Both the position numbers and the translations under genes were made by a program. Source: Raphanus sativus (Eukaryota; Streptophyta; Magnoliopsida; Brassicales; Brassicaceae). From it: DNA of 64,000 bases. The DNA lies in the NCBI RefSeq assembly GCF_000801105.2, contig NC_079515.1, positions 20,359,407-20,423,406 of the forward strand. Direction: 5' to 3'. Numbering within the stretch: position 1 is the first letter of the stretch; each line of letters begins with the position of its first letter. Positions 27,001 to 40,673 of the stretch are shown here, piece after piece. The notes beneath the pieces are model-generated. The model searched no databases. It had not been told where the DNA came from and was given only the letters and a program-made list of their open reading frames with translations.

Positions 27001-27981
27001 AGTAAATTTTATATACCATATCACAACCTATAAACTTTAAAACACACAAAGACTATGAGTGATACGGATTTCATCTCTGACTCAAAGCCAAATTACATCT
27101 CTAATACATAACCTTCAGTTATGACTTTTAACTTCTTAATATCTATTAAACTAAATGTTATAATTTTTTTTTAATTTATTCATTCTGCACAAAACGCAGT
27201 ACCACCTAGTCAGCATACTAATTAAGAATTAGTCTACCATTAACATGACTAATTTAGTCCAAACATTTTCAGTGAAAATATACCTCAGTTTCTTTTCCCC
27301 CATTTTTTGGGCAATCACTTTTTCCTTTACGTACGCTTTCAGGTTACCCGGGTATCAGGTAAAATAGTATTACACATAGATGTACCGATTACTTTACGAA
27401 ACATATAGTTATATTTAATGTTAATATATACGTTAAACTGTTATTACGTGGTCACACCGAAAAAGGGGGGAATCGGAGGTGGGGTGTGTCTAACATTCCA
27501 ATTGCGACCCACCAAACTTCTCCATTTGTTATAAAACTATTAATCTTTAACGCAAGATAATATATTCATATTTTCAGAAACGAGAGTCGGACCTAAAATC
27601 TTCAGGTGGCCTTGTAAGCTTTTTCAGTTTTCTTTAACCTCAAAAAGAAAGTACTATATTTCTTCTGTTGTATAATTGCATATACACACATACGCGTGAT
27701 TGATTCCATAATTAGAATTTACCTCTTTATGCAAAAGTAGCAAAGAACATACATACATGAGCTTAACATTTATACCAAAAACATACATACATAAGTTAAA
27801 ACACACGTTAGATACTAATCTCTACTTCAAATAAAATTATGATGTATGCGTTGATTTACATATGGCAATGTTGCTCGTATTCAAATTTAAGCTGTCTCGT
27901 AAATTTCAGATCCAATAAAAAAATCTGATATCGCAATGTTTTTTTTTTTTTTTTGAAACTGATATCGCAATGTTGCATGCA
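27001..27981. other. AT-rich intergenic DNA
   Basis: No gene supported. A poly(T) run lies at about 27940-27955, next to a short duplication of GATATCGCAATGTT. Confidence 0.5.
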
Positions 27982-28554
27982 TCTATTTATATAAAGAAGA
28001 GTTTAATCTCTCCAGGTGAAGCCACCTAGGATGCCACATCATAAACTAAAAGATTTATATGCTGACACGTGTCTCTTTCACTGAAATTTTGTGTTCTCTT
28101 CGTTAATTCTAAATATTCCGTTCCGGGCCTGAACTAATTGGTATTGGGCTTTGCACCTCTATACCTAATATTCTTTATCGTTAGAGTCTCGCTGTAACAT
28201 TCTCGAAGTCGCCAGCAAAGAGCTTACCACAGGTTCATACGACAGCCATAGCATCTCTGTCAGCATCAATGGCGTCTCGAGTGATTTGATTACTGAAATC
28301 GAGTTGCAGAAACTCTTTGTTTGTCTCCAATCACGTCTTATAGCCTTCTCTTCTAATAAACTGAAACATTCCGAGTTACTCATCGCATTTATCACCTTAT
28401 TAACTCCATAGCCGACGTAAACCACGATCTGACCTTAATTGTGAGTTATCCTTCTGAAAAGGGGTTTATTCTACACCTATAAAAGGTTAGCTTTCTTCAC
28501 TTGAACATCATCTTCTCAATCTGTGAAAACACTAATCTATATATTCCCTCTGAA

Positions 28555-29455
28555 ATGGCTAACTCATCAATCTTCCTTTATGATCTGAAAGCTGGCCGAT
28601 GCTCCTCCACTGTCCAAGTGCTGTTACTCAGGTTCTGGATAGCCAGAAATGTCCGAGAGGAGGAGAATTGATGTCTCTTGATATGTTCTTACTGGATTCA
28701 TAGGTAATTGTGTTCTTAAACTCATGTTCAGATTGCTTTATGTCTATAAAACTCATGTTCAATTTTTTTCTGAAGCGATGTTAGAAATATTCTTAAGCTT
28801 ATGTTCATAGTCTTATTAAACCCATGGTCATATTGTTCTTATACTAAACACTATGAAACTGTTATTTAGAAAACCATTTGTGATTTTGTGATTTGACTCA
28901 TTTTTATAGTCATCTTAAACGCATGTTCACATTATCTTGAAATCATGTTCGTAATTGTTCCTGATCTTAAACTAATGTCCATGTTGTTATCAAATTCAAC
29001 ATTATCAACCTGTTATACAAACATCTTCTGAATGATTAATTTTGTAACCGTTTGCAAAGAATGCTTTCTTTCTAAATGTGTTTCAGGTGACCCTTATGCA
29101 AGCAACCGTGAATGTGAGCCGGCTAGCAACTTACAGGCCTTATCTCCAGGCCGGTTCAATGTATTCTGTCACCGGTTTTGATGTAACTCGGTGTAATCAA
29201 AACTTCAGGCTCTCGAACTCCTCTCTGCTGATTCGATTCAGTGACGCTACCGCTCTTGCTGAGTTAACTGAACCAGCTTTTCCAATACCTAAAGAATGTT
29301 TCAGGTTCCGTAATCACAGAGGGATACTTAGTCTAGCCAACAGCAATACCCAACTTCCAGGTATTCCTCCTATAATATGTTCATAGGTATAGCTGGATAA
29401 GATATTAATAATAATCCTGAGCCAGATGTTATTGGTGAGATAACTGCTGTTAAGA
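28555..29455 (+). pseudogene. RPA1-like OB-fold (DUF223) gene fragment
   Basis: The first exon (from 28555) encodes MANSSIFLYDLKAGRCSSTV, the usual start of plant RPA70-like DUF223 proteins, which are single-strand-DNA-binding OB folds. A frame break in the GAGGAGGAG run near 28660 gives a premature TGA. Exon 2 (29087-29360) encodes the conserved TLMQATVNVSRLATYRPYLQ and FRLSNSSLLIRFSDAT region. A small exon follows near 29425 and the gene then ends abruptly. It is a truncated, frameshifted copy with no sign of function. Confidence 0.75.
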
Positions 29456-29877
29456 GAAAGTTCTTTTTCGCTTGAATGGCTAACCTATCTATCTTAATCG
29501 CTGGAGGCTGGCTGGAGATGGGTTAGATTCACCGGAGATGGGTTCTTCTTCTGTTTTGGAGAGTAGAATCTGAGGATTCAAAAGTGTTAAAGCTTTGGAG
29601 ACTGGAGTAAGCAAGCAACTCCATCGGCTTGAGAGGCATGGGCCGGTAAACAAGGTCTGTTTTGCATGTTGGAACCATGGCTCTTTCCATTTTAGACAGA
29701 GATGAATGTAATGGTTAATCTTCAAGAGTATAGGAGTTTTAAACACTGCACAAAAGAGGGAGTTTTAAACACTGTTGTAGACTTTAGCTGCTGCTCTACT
29801 ACCACTTTTTAACAGTATTCTACCTCTTTCGGTCATGCTAATTATTGCTTCTGATTCTTTTTCCTTCTCGATTTTTT

Positions 29878-30330
29878 TTTGTACACAGCAAGGCAGCTAC
29901 GTTTGATCTTCTTAAAAATGTCAATGGGATCTCTGATTTTCTACACATAAATATCGGATCCTTCAATGCTTATGAGTGCTTTAAGAAAAAAAAAAATTTA
30001 GTACACAGCAAGGCAACTACGTTTTCTCTTCTTAAAAATGTCCATGGGATCTCTGATTTTCTACACATATATATCGGATCCTTCAGTGCTTATGAGTGCT
30101 TTTATTTTAAAAAAAAAAACTTTTGTACACTGCTGCCAGGCAAACTACGTTTGCTCTTCTTAAAAGTGTGAATGTGATTTCAGTTTTTCTACTCTCATAT
30201 AGATATCGGATCATATAGGTGCTTCTGGATATTTTAATAATTTTTGTACACTACAAGGCAACTGCATTTGCTCTTTTTAATAATTTCCAATGGAATCTCT
30301 GATTTCGACTCATAAAAGTCGGATCCTTCT
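29878..30330 (+). repeat. Four tandem copies of an about 120-bp unit
   Basis: GTACAC landmarks at 29881, 30001, 30125 and 30246, each followed by a (C)AAGGCA-ACTACGTTT-like stretch and CTTCTTAAAAATGT, define about four copies with rising divergence to the right. They lie inside the probable Helitron. Confidence 0.8.
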
Positions 30331-31139
30331 AATTCTGTTTACTACATTCTTTACACCTCATATTAAGATTTATGAATTTACTCAAACCACTTCACAACAG
30401 TTAAACCATTCAAAAATTATCGTATAAATCTAACCCTTAAACTTAGGCTCATCCTTCCGCTCCAATGCATTAACAATAACACACCAAACCACCGTATCTC
30501 TAATTTTTAAAACTCTGTTGGATAGCAACTTCTTAAACACAAGTATTATTTTAACCAAGTGTATGTTTATTCAGACAACCTGAACGGGTAAGTGGGAGTT
30601 CAAAAGATACCCAACAGACAGTAGTGCTTAATGTTGCAAGTTAAACTTCATCAGAAATACCATTAGTCATTGAGTGGTTACGTAAGAATAGACCCAAGCG
30701 TCATAACCCTATCGCAACTTCCATAACAACTAAATTAGAAACATTTACTTGGATCAAGATCTATCTCTTTCTCTAGCTATGGTGAAAAAAACTTGCTGAA
30801 ATAGGTGAACATGTAAGTGATCAATCAAAAAAGATTTACTGTTGGCTGAGGAAGACGTTCTTTGCGTAACAACAAATGTTTTGTCACAAAACATAGAAAA
30901 ACACATCAAAATAGAAGCAAATGTTTTTTTGGACAAACTATAGAAATAGAAGCAATTGTTAAACATTAAATTTAACCAAGATAAAACTTCATGCGCAAAG
31001 CGTGGATTAACCCCTAGGATAAACAAAAAAATGTAAAATATGACAACGACAATAATAGTAGACTAAATGATAAAAACAAAATATACCAAAATATTTACAC
31101 CGAAAAAATAAAAACATTCCATTAAATTTTAACACTATA

Positions 31140-32193
31140 CTAGATCTTGACCCGTGCAACCGCACGGATATTAATTTTCAGTTTTAGTTTTTATTTATTT
31201 ATACTAAATAGTATATTTATAATATTTGATCATTTTATATTGACTAAGCTACGGATGAGTATTTAGGTATCCACTCGAATTCGGTTAAAATCTATTCGGG
31301 TTTGAGATTTTTGAGTTTAAAAACTCTACCTCTATTCGGGAATTTATAAGCTTTGGTTCCGATTTGATTTGGATCTTTGCGGGTTTGATAACCCGTTTAA
31401 ACTATTTTAAAATTTTTTAAATTTATATATATTTAAATATCGTTAAATCTAAAAAAATATATAACATGTAAATTTGAGTAATGTAAGCTAAAGTACATAA
31501 ATTAAAAATTAAAATAGGTTTAACTTGAATATTTGGATGAAGAATAAATATATATTTTAAGTTTTTTTGGTGTTTTGATTATTGTTTATCTACTTTAGAT
31601 GTTTACTTTGACTATTTTTATATTTCAAATATTTTAAACAACTTAAAATAGCTTATATTTTGGATATTAACTCGAAAAATAGCTAACATATTGAAGTATA
31701 TAAATATGATTTAAATACATTCGAATATCCGAAATATTTCGTTCGGATAAGGTTTAGTTATGGTTCTCTAGATAGCAAAATGGTAAATCTGTTTGGATAT
31801 TATCTAGTTTCGGTTCAAATTTGGTAATATTTTTTTCGTTTAGATTTTTTCAATGAAGAGTTGATATTATAATTTCTATGAATTGTTTGTCTAATAAAAT
31901 ATATTTTTTTTTGAATTTGACACTGATTTAATTGAGAAGTTAATGAAGTGTATTTAATTCAAATTTAATTAAAAAAACACATTAATGTAAATGGAAAAGA
32001 CAAAGCATTAAAATAGGAAGTATTAGTTAATTGTGTATTTAATTCAAATTTAATTTTGGAAAACACATTAATCAAAGTGGAAAAGACAGAATTAAAATAG
32101 GAAATAATATTTAATGTCAGTGGCATGGAAGTGTAAATAAAACTGAAAACTAAGGGTTATTTTATATGGGTACTTCTCTTTTAATAATATAGA
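31140..32193 (-). mobile_element. Non-autonomous Helitron, minus orientation
   Basis: Minus-strand 5' end TCTATATTATTAAAAGAGAA begins at 32193 with A before it. The 3' end has the hairpin CCGTGC/GCACGG (31152-31167), then CTAG ending at 31140 and T after it. Both termini and the A|T target are canonical, giving a complete 1054-bp element. No coding capacity. It contains the GGTTCGG-rich stretch (31255-31400) shared with other repeats in this window. Confidence 0.8.
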
Positions 32194-32610
32194 TTATGAA
32201 ATTTAATTAACTGTAACGAAATATCAGCATCAAACAATTTTTAACCGTAACAGTTGATAAACATATAATAAGAAATCAAAGAAACAGCGATTTAAAAATA
32301 GTATATAATAACATAAATTTAAAAATACTTAATGTTTCATAGTTTTTTGTAATTTAAAAATCTATGTGTCTTATTGGTATTGTTAAACTAAAATAAACAT
32401 TGAGAGTGATTAAATAATTTTATTTTTAATAAATATTATAATTAGACAACTTTATAATTTCCAAAATAGATTTTAAAATACATAGATAATTTTATTAAAA
32501 AAGATTATTAATCCTTATGATATTTTTAGTTAAAAGTAAATTTAAAATTTAAAATATATTTATATAATTCTTTTATTTATTTGCCCGCCCGTAGGGCGGG
32601 TTTACCCTAG
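32194..32610 (+). mobile_element. 3' part of another Helitron, interrupted by the minus-strand Helitron
   Basis: A perfect hairpin CCCGCCC-GTA-GGGCGGG (about 32584-32600) is followed by CTAG at 32607-32610: a plus-strand Helitron 3' end. The next base is C rather than T. The body must extend left, where the minus-strand Helitron (31140-32193) interrupts it. The 5' end was not found. Confidence 0.65.
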
Positions 32611-33730
32611 CACGTTTATATTTATGTACATAAATGAAGATATATGTGATCAAGTGGCTGCGCGTGCGGATGTGAATCAGTTAAACTTTAAACAAGTTAA
32701 TCATAAGTTATCAACTTTAGAAGTCTTAACAAACAAACAAAAACCTTTAGAAGTTTTTAACATTTGCACCAAAAAAAAAAAAAAAACCTTTAGAAGTCCA
32801 AAAGTAAAAATGATCTCGACACAGAATTATTAATCGTCAAAGGAAATTTTCTTGGAAAAGAAAAAAATTGAAAAAATGTTTTCTGGTTAAAAAGGAAATT
32901 TTCTGGTTAAAAAGGGAAAATGGCAGGTTGTATTAATATAGCCTACGAATATTCCTGGAATTTTGTTTCATACTTTGTCATGATAATTTGTTCTGCACCT
33001 TCTTGTTATTTGAAACGAACGTATGTTCTACTTTATTTCTTTTTTGTTTAATTAAAAATATTCATTATCTTCAACCTGAAAAGGGGATAAACGGAACTTA
33101 CAACTCCGGTGTGCCGAACATCGATAAGCTAGGTTACAACAAAACAGTTAGAGGATCTACAAGCAAACAGGCTAGCAGACAAAGGAGAGAGGTCGTGGGA
33201 AGAAGGCGGGAAAGCGAGCTTCCCCTCCGGTGGACCTAAACACATAAATAAAGGTTTTGCTCACTGAAACTAGATAGCTATCGTTTTGTATATGATTATG
33301 CTATTTTAGTTTGCAAAATGCGGAATTCGTCAAATTTAACAATGTATGTCAAATAATAATTGGTAGATAAATATATGTGACATCGATCAAAAACAAAATT
33401 TAAAACCGTTTGACTTTCCTTTATCATTCATTATGTGATTAATTGATTAGTGATTAACTAGATACACATTCTTGACTACGAAGGCTACACATCGAGAGAT
33501 CGATGAACATAGTGCATTTAAAACAGATATATGCAGTATTACTTTTTGAGAAATATAAAAAAAAGTTGGAATATTATTTTGCCTTTCTACTCAGTTAAAT
33601 ATATTTCCTCTCACATAATTAAGTTGCACATAGTTGCTCAAAAAAAAAATTAAGTTGCACACCAAACAATTGGCTTTCATAATAATAGCATTATATTAGA
33701 TAGAGACCTATCATATATAAACGAAACAAA
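32611..33730. other. Intergenic DNA
   Basis: No supported gene. Short frames at 32624-32833 and 32988-33239 have no recognisable domain. Confidence 0.4.
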
Positions 33731-33732
33731 AA

Positions 33733-33812
33733 TGTTTCATTCTACTACCGATTCTTTTGTTTAGGACTTTTATGTTTCATTCTACTACCGATTCTTTTGT
33801 TTAGGACTTTTA
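33733..33812 (+). repeat. Perfect 40-bp tandem duplication
   Basis: Two direct copies beginning TGTTTCATTCTACTACCGAT at 33733 and 33773. Confidence 0.85.
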
Positions 33813-34421
33813 CTTAGCAATAGATAAAATTCCCTTTTTACAAGCTAGCAAGAAAAATATATTTTATGAAATGGTGAATTATTTTAACCTTTTTGAAACA
33901 TATTTTAACCTATATGTATAACATAAAGTAATAATAGTCATTTAAAAAATTTCTGAGGATTTTTTTACAATTCTCTTTTCACAAATTGGTTATTATAAAA
34001 CTTGCGCAACAATGAACATCCACTTGTACTGGTACATGACGCCACTATAATGACTACTCTACGGGACATCTATATCGTAATTTACGAATAGTTGTACCAT
34101 ATTTTCCTATAATTAAATCACACTGAATCTTATATATCACTCACAGAAAAAAAACTGTTCGTGTCCATAGGGATGTATAACCTCGTAGATAAAACACAAT
34201 CTTATTTTTATATAAATCATAGCATCCACCACTAGTTGAACACACATGACAAAAATCATCAAATGAAAACTAAATACGATTTAAAAATACTTGAAGAGGC
34301 AAATAAAATGTGCCACTCCTCAACGAAGAATCAAGAAAATGATTCTCCCCACACTTATATACTTTTCCCTCTAAAATCAAAATATAGCCTAACTGATCAA
34401 TTATTGATCCGATTATGCAAA
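33813..34421. other. Intergenic DNA and polygalacturonase 3' region
   Basis: Nothing recognised; the right end should include the 3' UTR and polyadenylation region of the polygalacturonase gene. Confidence 0.4.
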
Positions 34422-36812
34422 TCACGGTGGACCACACTTGTCAACAAGAGCACCTTGTAAGGCCGTGGGAGGATCGGACATGAGACACCAAACCGGAGGA
34501 ATCGAAAGCTCTTCCACAAATCCATAAGCATTCCAACAAAATGGATCCACAACAATTTCGCCTTTTGCTGGAAGCAACTCGATATCCGAAAGAGTTAGAT
34601 TTGTGCATGGAAGTGCATCGCTGCATCCAAAATGCATTGGAGGACTTCGAATATCGTAAGTTCCTTTGATACCTGCGATATCAGATACGAAAACGGCAGA
34701 TGTTTTATTAGCACAATCTTTGGTCATGCAATAGTATTGGTCAATGATTATTGGGTTACGGACTGATTCCACGAGGATGTTGTTGAACGTCACGCCTGAG
34801 ACCGAACCGAACCCACCTTGCCATGTTTTGATCCGAACTCCATTGTCGGAGTACTTTATGACCGAGTCTCTGACGGTTATGTTTGAGACGCATGCATGTG
34901 AGTTGTGATTGCCCAAACTTCCAATACTAAAAATTTAGTATATAACGACGTTTTAGTAAATAGTTATTGGTTGGGATCTATTATGCGATAACAAGTGTTT
35001 TTAATCAGATTAATCAAATTAAAGAGAGATAACAAACCTAATTCCATGGCCACCGGGTCCACAGGTAAGATTCCGTATATCAACATCGTAGGATCCCGAA
35101 CCAATAGATACGCAATCATCTCCTGCAAATTGGAAGCATGACTTTAATTGTCCAGACAAGAATCATTTCGCTTTACTTTTGATGAAATCTATTTATTCTT
35201 CTTAACTTATTTTGTTGTATTATGTAAATTTTATATTTAACTTGAAAGGATTTGTCCAAATATTGCACAGCCAATTTGATCCGTTAATCGACCAAATATT
35301 ATATTGGCCGATTTTAAATACAATAAATTTTATTTATTCGACCAAACATTTTCGAACCTTTTTGGTTTGCTTTCTTTTTTAGTATTTTAAAGTTTCATTT
35401 ATAAACCAATTATCGGTTTGGTTTTTAACTGAAGTTTTTTTTTGACGAAGTTTAAGTGTAATAAAATGTCTAAAACTGCCAAGCGTAAATCAATCTATAT
35501 ATAACATGTAAGTCTGTTTACCGTTTTTAGCAAACAAAAAAGAAGTCTGATTACCGTTGGAGATGACCGAGTTGTAGATGGTAACGGAGTTAGAGTTTTC
35601 GATGTGGATGCCGTCAGTGTTGGGACTTAACGGCGGAGCAGTGATGTGAAGGGACTCGACGTGAACTCCTTGACAACCGTCGAATCTGAAATGAAACTGC
35701 GGGCTGTTTTTTATCTGTAGACCTTCCACCGTTAGATTCGAGCTCATAAAGAACCTCAAAGCCTGCATGCATTTAATTCATTATTTACCAGAGCAATTAA
35801 AAAATCGGGTCGTAAACTAGTACGTAAATTTTTATGTTAACTTACAATGGGGCTGTCGCAAGGGCCAGCAACAATTGCAGATTTGTTGACAGTCTGTAGA
35901 AAAATAACAAAATAATTAGTTATAAATATCGTATATATATGCCATTTCACTTGTAGAGTCGCTTTCCATTATTGTAGAGCTTTACATTCATTTATAAATA
36001 AAATTAAAATAAACTGTAAATTGGTGTAAATGCTTGGAAAAGTTTTCTTAAACAGTCGGAATGAATAGTACAATATTTTAGTTAATTACCCGGTGAGGTT
36101 TGCAGGGAAGATCCCACCATTTCTGTCCCCGGCCATCAATAACTCCAGCGCCTTTTAAAGCCATTCCGTTGACTCTATAGAAGACAAGCCATTGTCTTTT
36201 ACTTATATTGCTCGGCCACGATTCTGGTCCATCTGGTGTTACAATAGTCCCGTCCACCTATATTATATCAATAAAAATGGTATAAAAACAAATCTCATTT
36301 AATTTGATTGTCTTTACAGTATGTCAAAAAGTTTAGATTTTTAATAGGAAGAGAAATAATACTTGGAATAATTGGTAAGAGTGGCAAGGACCGGTAAAAA
36401 TAGTAGACTGGATCATAAATGTGTAGCCGTAAGGAACAAGCAAAACTGAAACGGTCTCGTTCCCGTTGCTACATGATGAGTCCCACGCCGTTTTGAATGC
36501 CTCCGTGTCGTCTGTGACACCATCTCCGACTGCACCGAATTTTCTCACGTTGTAAACTCCATTGTTGTCTTCTTCAGGCTCGTCGGAAGGCGACGGTGGT
36601 AGTGACGGTGAGACATCAGAGCCCAGAGAAGGAGTAGGAGGCTGAGAGATTGAGGAAGAAGGTGGTTCTGGTTTTGAAGAGTGATGGTTATGGCTATTGT
36701 GTTTGTGTTTCTCTTTATGGTGATGGTATCGAGATTCAGTTAAAGAGGTTAGTGTGATAATTAGTGCGATGAAACAAAGGATTTGGTTGCGAGTATAAGA
36801 AGAAATTAACAT
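34422..36812 (-). CDS. Polygalacturonase, glycosyl hydrolase family 28
   Basis: Six exons: 36812-36363, 36257-36090, 35893-35846, 35762-35555, 35122-35038, 34926-34422. They total 1464 nt (487 residues), all in frame. It hydrolyses alpha-1,4-galacturonan in pectin outside the cell. Seen: signal peptide (about 1-27), a His-rich patch (29-45), a Pro/Ser linker (48-77), the fold opening [19 protein letters not shown], and all four catalytic or substrate motifs: NTD (270-272), GDDC (292-295), GHG (316-318) and RIK (351-353). Six or more cysteines fit a secreted enzyme. It lies where Arabidopsis has a polygalacturonase next to NIMIN1 (from memory). Appears intact; the His/Pro-rich extension before the catalytic domain is longer than in plain family members. 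Confidence 0.93.
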
Positions 36813-37126
36813 TTTCGTTGGATTGAAAATGTTTTTATTTTTGGTGATTTTGAGGTGAATGTTGGAGAAAAAGTGTGTAAGAAGAGAGTCGCACTCACTA
36901 AGTTTAGAATGCTTCTTGGAAATGTCAATGCAGCAAAAGCAGACAAGGGTGGTTCCTTTATTTATACTGCAACGTCGTGGGCTATAGGAAGTGGAAACCT
37001 AATGTTATTTTAATTTAAACAAGTGGAGTGTAGGTAAAGGTAATAAACATTTCCATAATGTTATTCTCTAGTATGAGACTGATCGTGTGGTGTAATATTG
37101 GATTGAATTTAATCCTTTTTAGAATT
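36813..37126. promoter_or_regulatory. Polygalacturonase upstream region
   Basis: 5' UTR and presumed promoter, with a TATA-like stretch near 36955-36966 on the minus strand. No other feature recognised. Confidence 0.35.
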
Positions 37127-37386
37127 AATATACTTTTACTTTTTTTTTGCTAAAAAAAAGGTTAAACTCAGATCAATTAATGATATAGACCTAACCCCCG
37201 GATGGAAGGTACAGCCCACATATAAACCATTTCCCGGATATTCAAATGGGTCATAAGCATAGACCTATATCCGCGTAGCCACGTGTAGAATTAGTAATTT
37301 CGCACTAGAAAAGAATTGAACCCTGGCCTCGACCATCAGGACACTCCTCCTCTAGTGGAGACCACCACAACAATATACTTTTACTT
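37127..37386 (-). mobile_element. tRNA-derived SINE with 15-bp target duplication
   Basis: A 230-bp element (37142-37371) flanked by the direct repeat AATATACTTTTACTT (37127-37141, 37372-37386). On the minus strand its head carries pol III promoter-like boxes (GTGGTCTCCACTAG as A box, GGGTTCAATTC as B box) and its tail ends in A-rich sequence, as in plant SINEs. It needs LINE machinery to move. Not a tRNA gene: no cloverleaf follows. Confidence 0.8.
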
Positions 37387-37487
37387 ACCAATAAGTTTTA
37401 ATTTTTATTAGTTCTCTCTTTTATGTTCGTGTGAATATTTAAGAAAATAAAATGAAAAATCATCTAATCAAATTAAGATTTGGTTCT

Positions 37488-37550
<63 letters not shown>

Positions 37551-39509
37551 CTTTTAAACCGATTCAGCTTTGATCAAACAGTACTTAGTTTTTTCCGAAT
37601 TTTCTTGTGTTTGACTTCGACGTTATGTTTTTATTACCTTGGGCAAATTTATGGCCACGCATATATTCGGGAACGAATATTATTATGGATGGGGCATGCA
37701 TAGGAGTATCTACAATAATGCTAGCTTTTAAAATCAAAATTACATACTACTCGTTTTATAATAAGTGTTACTTTAAATTTATACACCGATTAAAAAATCA
37801 TTTAATTTTATATATTTTTTATATAAAACATCATTACCAATACATCTATTCACATTTCAACCAATACAAAATATACTAAAAATAAAATTAATAAATTATG
37901 CATTAAAATGTTAAAACGATATTTATTTTGCAATGAATTTTTTCTCTACAAATATATTTAATATAAAATAGAGAGTAATAAATATCTCAACAAAATGATT
38001 GACTACATCAAATGTTCCAAATAAATTTAATCTTAATTTTTTTAAAATAATATAGATAGTTCGTACGTATACTCGTGCTCATAGTCATATGTAACTAAGT
38101 AAGGACAGTTTAAGACAAGAGCTGTAACAGGTTTTTCCAATAAGGAGTACCACATGATAGGGATAATTATTTGTGGAATAGAAAAATGAAATGATGGATT
38201 GAACATAAAAATGATATCATTAAATTATATACATTCTATTTATTGACGAAGATTTAAAATCCTGAGTAAATTAGGTTTAATTAACAAAAGTTTTTTTTCT
38301 GTTTTATTCCAAAAATGGAACGTGTAGAATTGTTTTTTAAAATATTTTATTGTAATTGGTAAATATTTTATGGAATGTATTTTCAATAATTAATTTTATT
38401 CCACACAAAAAAGCATTTTAGTTGCAGCCAAGGTGAATGTGGGCATGTAAGCTTGCGGTTCTGAATCAAACCAACTGTCAAATTGGACTGAATCCAATTT
38501 TTTTGGTCATAAATATATAGATTTGATTATAATTTTCGGAGTGTCTTATACCTTATGCAAAATTTCTCAAACATAAAAAAAACTGGATGAAAAGCTCCCA
38601 ATAATAAAGTTCTTATGCACACCTAAAGTTTTTCTTAAAATGGCATCTCTTAAATGGTTTTTCTTCACCCTAGGAGGTCTTACAATATTTCTTATCCTCT
38701 TTATTTTAGTTTATCCCCACTTTCAAAGACTTATCTGAATGATATGTATATAGATTATAGTGTTTTTTTTTTAATAGTTTTTTTATATAGTTTTTTTTTT
38801 TGAGAAAAATGTATATAGATTATAGTTTGGGACAGTTTATTCAATACACGACGAAACATATAACATGTAAAAAGAATTATTCTCCACTGAAAATAATTGA
38901 GAAAAGGTTAAATACATTTCTTGTGATAAAATATAATTATATACATATAGTTTCAGTTTTTTCTTAAAGAGAAAACAAGAAGAGAATGGCATTTAACATT
39001 CATACCAAAAAAGAAGAGAATGGCCGCGAGTGGGTTATATCTACCTCTTTCGGCTTCTTCAGTGGTCCAATTCTTTTCCATGTATATTATTGAAAAGGTG
39101 AGGTACAAATGATTCTTTTAATATGTGAATAATTTATTGAATTACCAAGAATATAAATATATATTTGTATGACCGACCCACCATCATTGATTGCATACTC
39201 AGAAACAACATATATATTTTTATTGTTTGATCATATTTGAGAATTTCACCGCCCCTCTTTACACTTTTCGGTGGAACTCAATTATGTTTGGTCTCATCTC
39301 ATCTTCTTCCACTTTTCTTAGAAACAAAATTCTAATATTTATGTTTTTAGCACATAATTATAGTATCACTGAATACAATGGATTATAGTAACACTGAATG
39401 CAATGGATTATAGTAATAATGCTATTATTTTCTAATAACTTTTTATAAAACAAATTCTATAATTTTTATATTTTTTATATTTTTTCATTTTTTGTAAATA
39501 TTTTTCTCT
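37387..39509. other. AT-rich intergenic DNA
   Basis: No gene supported. A TA microsatellite lies at about 37494-37547. Confidence 0.5.
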
Positions 39510-40060
39510 ACTCAAATATCCTTTTCTACTTGACTAATCTAATCACACTTTTTTACCAACAAAAAAAAATCTCATCACACTTGAGTTTTGCAATTAGTCC
39601 TTGATATTTCGGTTTTTGATCAAATAAATCATTTCACCTATTTGACCATGTTGTTGCCGTTACTTGTAAAACTACATCTTGTCAGTTTGCTAATTTTTAG
39701 TTAAAATTTGTATCATGGTATGCCAATTTTCTAGATTTAACTTTAGTTTATAATATTTTATAATGTTTTGTAATTTTTTTTTATAATTCTTTTTATAATT
39801 TTAAGATATTTTATAAATTTTTTTTGCCTAAAAAATCTTTTTCTACATGATTAATCTTATCACACTTTTTACCAACAAAAAGAAAAATCTTACACACTTG
39901 ATTTTTGCAATTAGTCCTTGATATTTCGGTTTTTGATCAAATAACATTTCACCTATTTGAGCATGTTGTTTAACAGACAGTTACTTGTAAAACTACATTC
40001 TGTCATTTTGCTAAATTTTAGTTTAAATATGTATCATGATATGCCAATTTATAAGTGGAC
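39510..40060 (+). repeat. Two diverged direct copies, about 310 bp apart
   Basis: The stretch from about 39522 (CTTGACTAATCTAATCACAC) to 39735 recurs from about 39836 to 40052. Both copies share TTGCAATTAGTCCTTGATAT and TTTCACCTATTTGA. Origin unknown. Confidence 0.7.
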
Positions 40061-40641
40061 TCCATCTTAAAGAACTCAACTCACTTATCTAAATCTTGGT
40101 TAAAAACTTAACTAATAAAATCTAAAACGACAAGAAATTGAACAAGTAATATAATGGTTTTGGCCTTTTGGTGAAAAATCAACAACGGTTATAGATGCAG
40201 AATTTTGAAGACGCAGCATATTTCTCTTACACTATTTTCGTTTCTTTCACCAATTATATTAGTATTTATCAAAATATATTAGCCAATCTCATTTACCTAT
40301 TTTTTCCTTTTCAGTACTTCGTTCCGTCACTTTAGAAATGTAATATAGTGCACAGTGCAAAAAATTCTATAGTATTATGTTTCAAAAAAAAAATTAGAAT
40401 TTGATTTGTCAACAACAGCATTATGAAATTATACATGCATCTTGTGACCTCATCCTCCACGCAAAAATGGCGGCTATAATACGACATACTAAAGCTAATG
40501 AACTTGAAAAAACAATTGTGTAGGTTAAGTACGGATACTTTATAAACATAAGGTTAAGCATCATAATTAAATTGTGTGAGTGTGTGTATGTTATATAATA
40601 ATCAAACTGCATGTGTATACACTATAATATATAATAATTTA

Positions 40642-40673
<32 letters not shown>

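Larger units (their letters stand above)
27982..31017 (+). mobile_element. Probable Helitron carrying an RPA-like gene fragment
   Basis: The putative 5' end TCTATTTATATAAAGAAGAG (27982, after A) opens a leader typical of plant Helitrons. The putative 3' end has a decayed hairpin (ATGCGC AAA GCGTGG, about 30991-31004) and CTAG (31014-31017), followed by G instead of T. Inside are an RPA1-like DUF223 pseudogene and a tandem repeat. RPA-like genes are well known passengers of plant Helitrons. The boundaries are inferred and only moderately secure. Confidence 0.5.

Noticed and set aside
29489..31026. Short frames in the Helitron
   Set aside because: They cross tandem repeats and AT-rich DNA; no recognisable protein.
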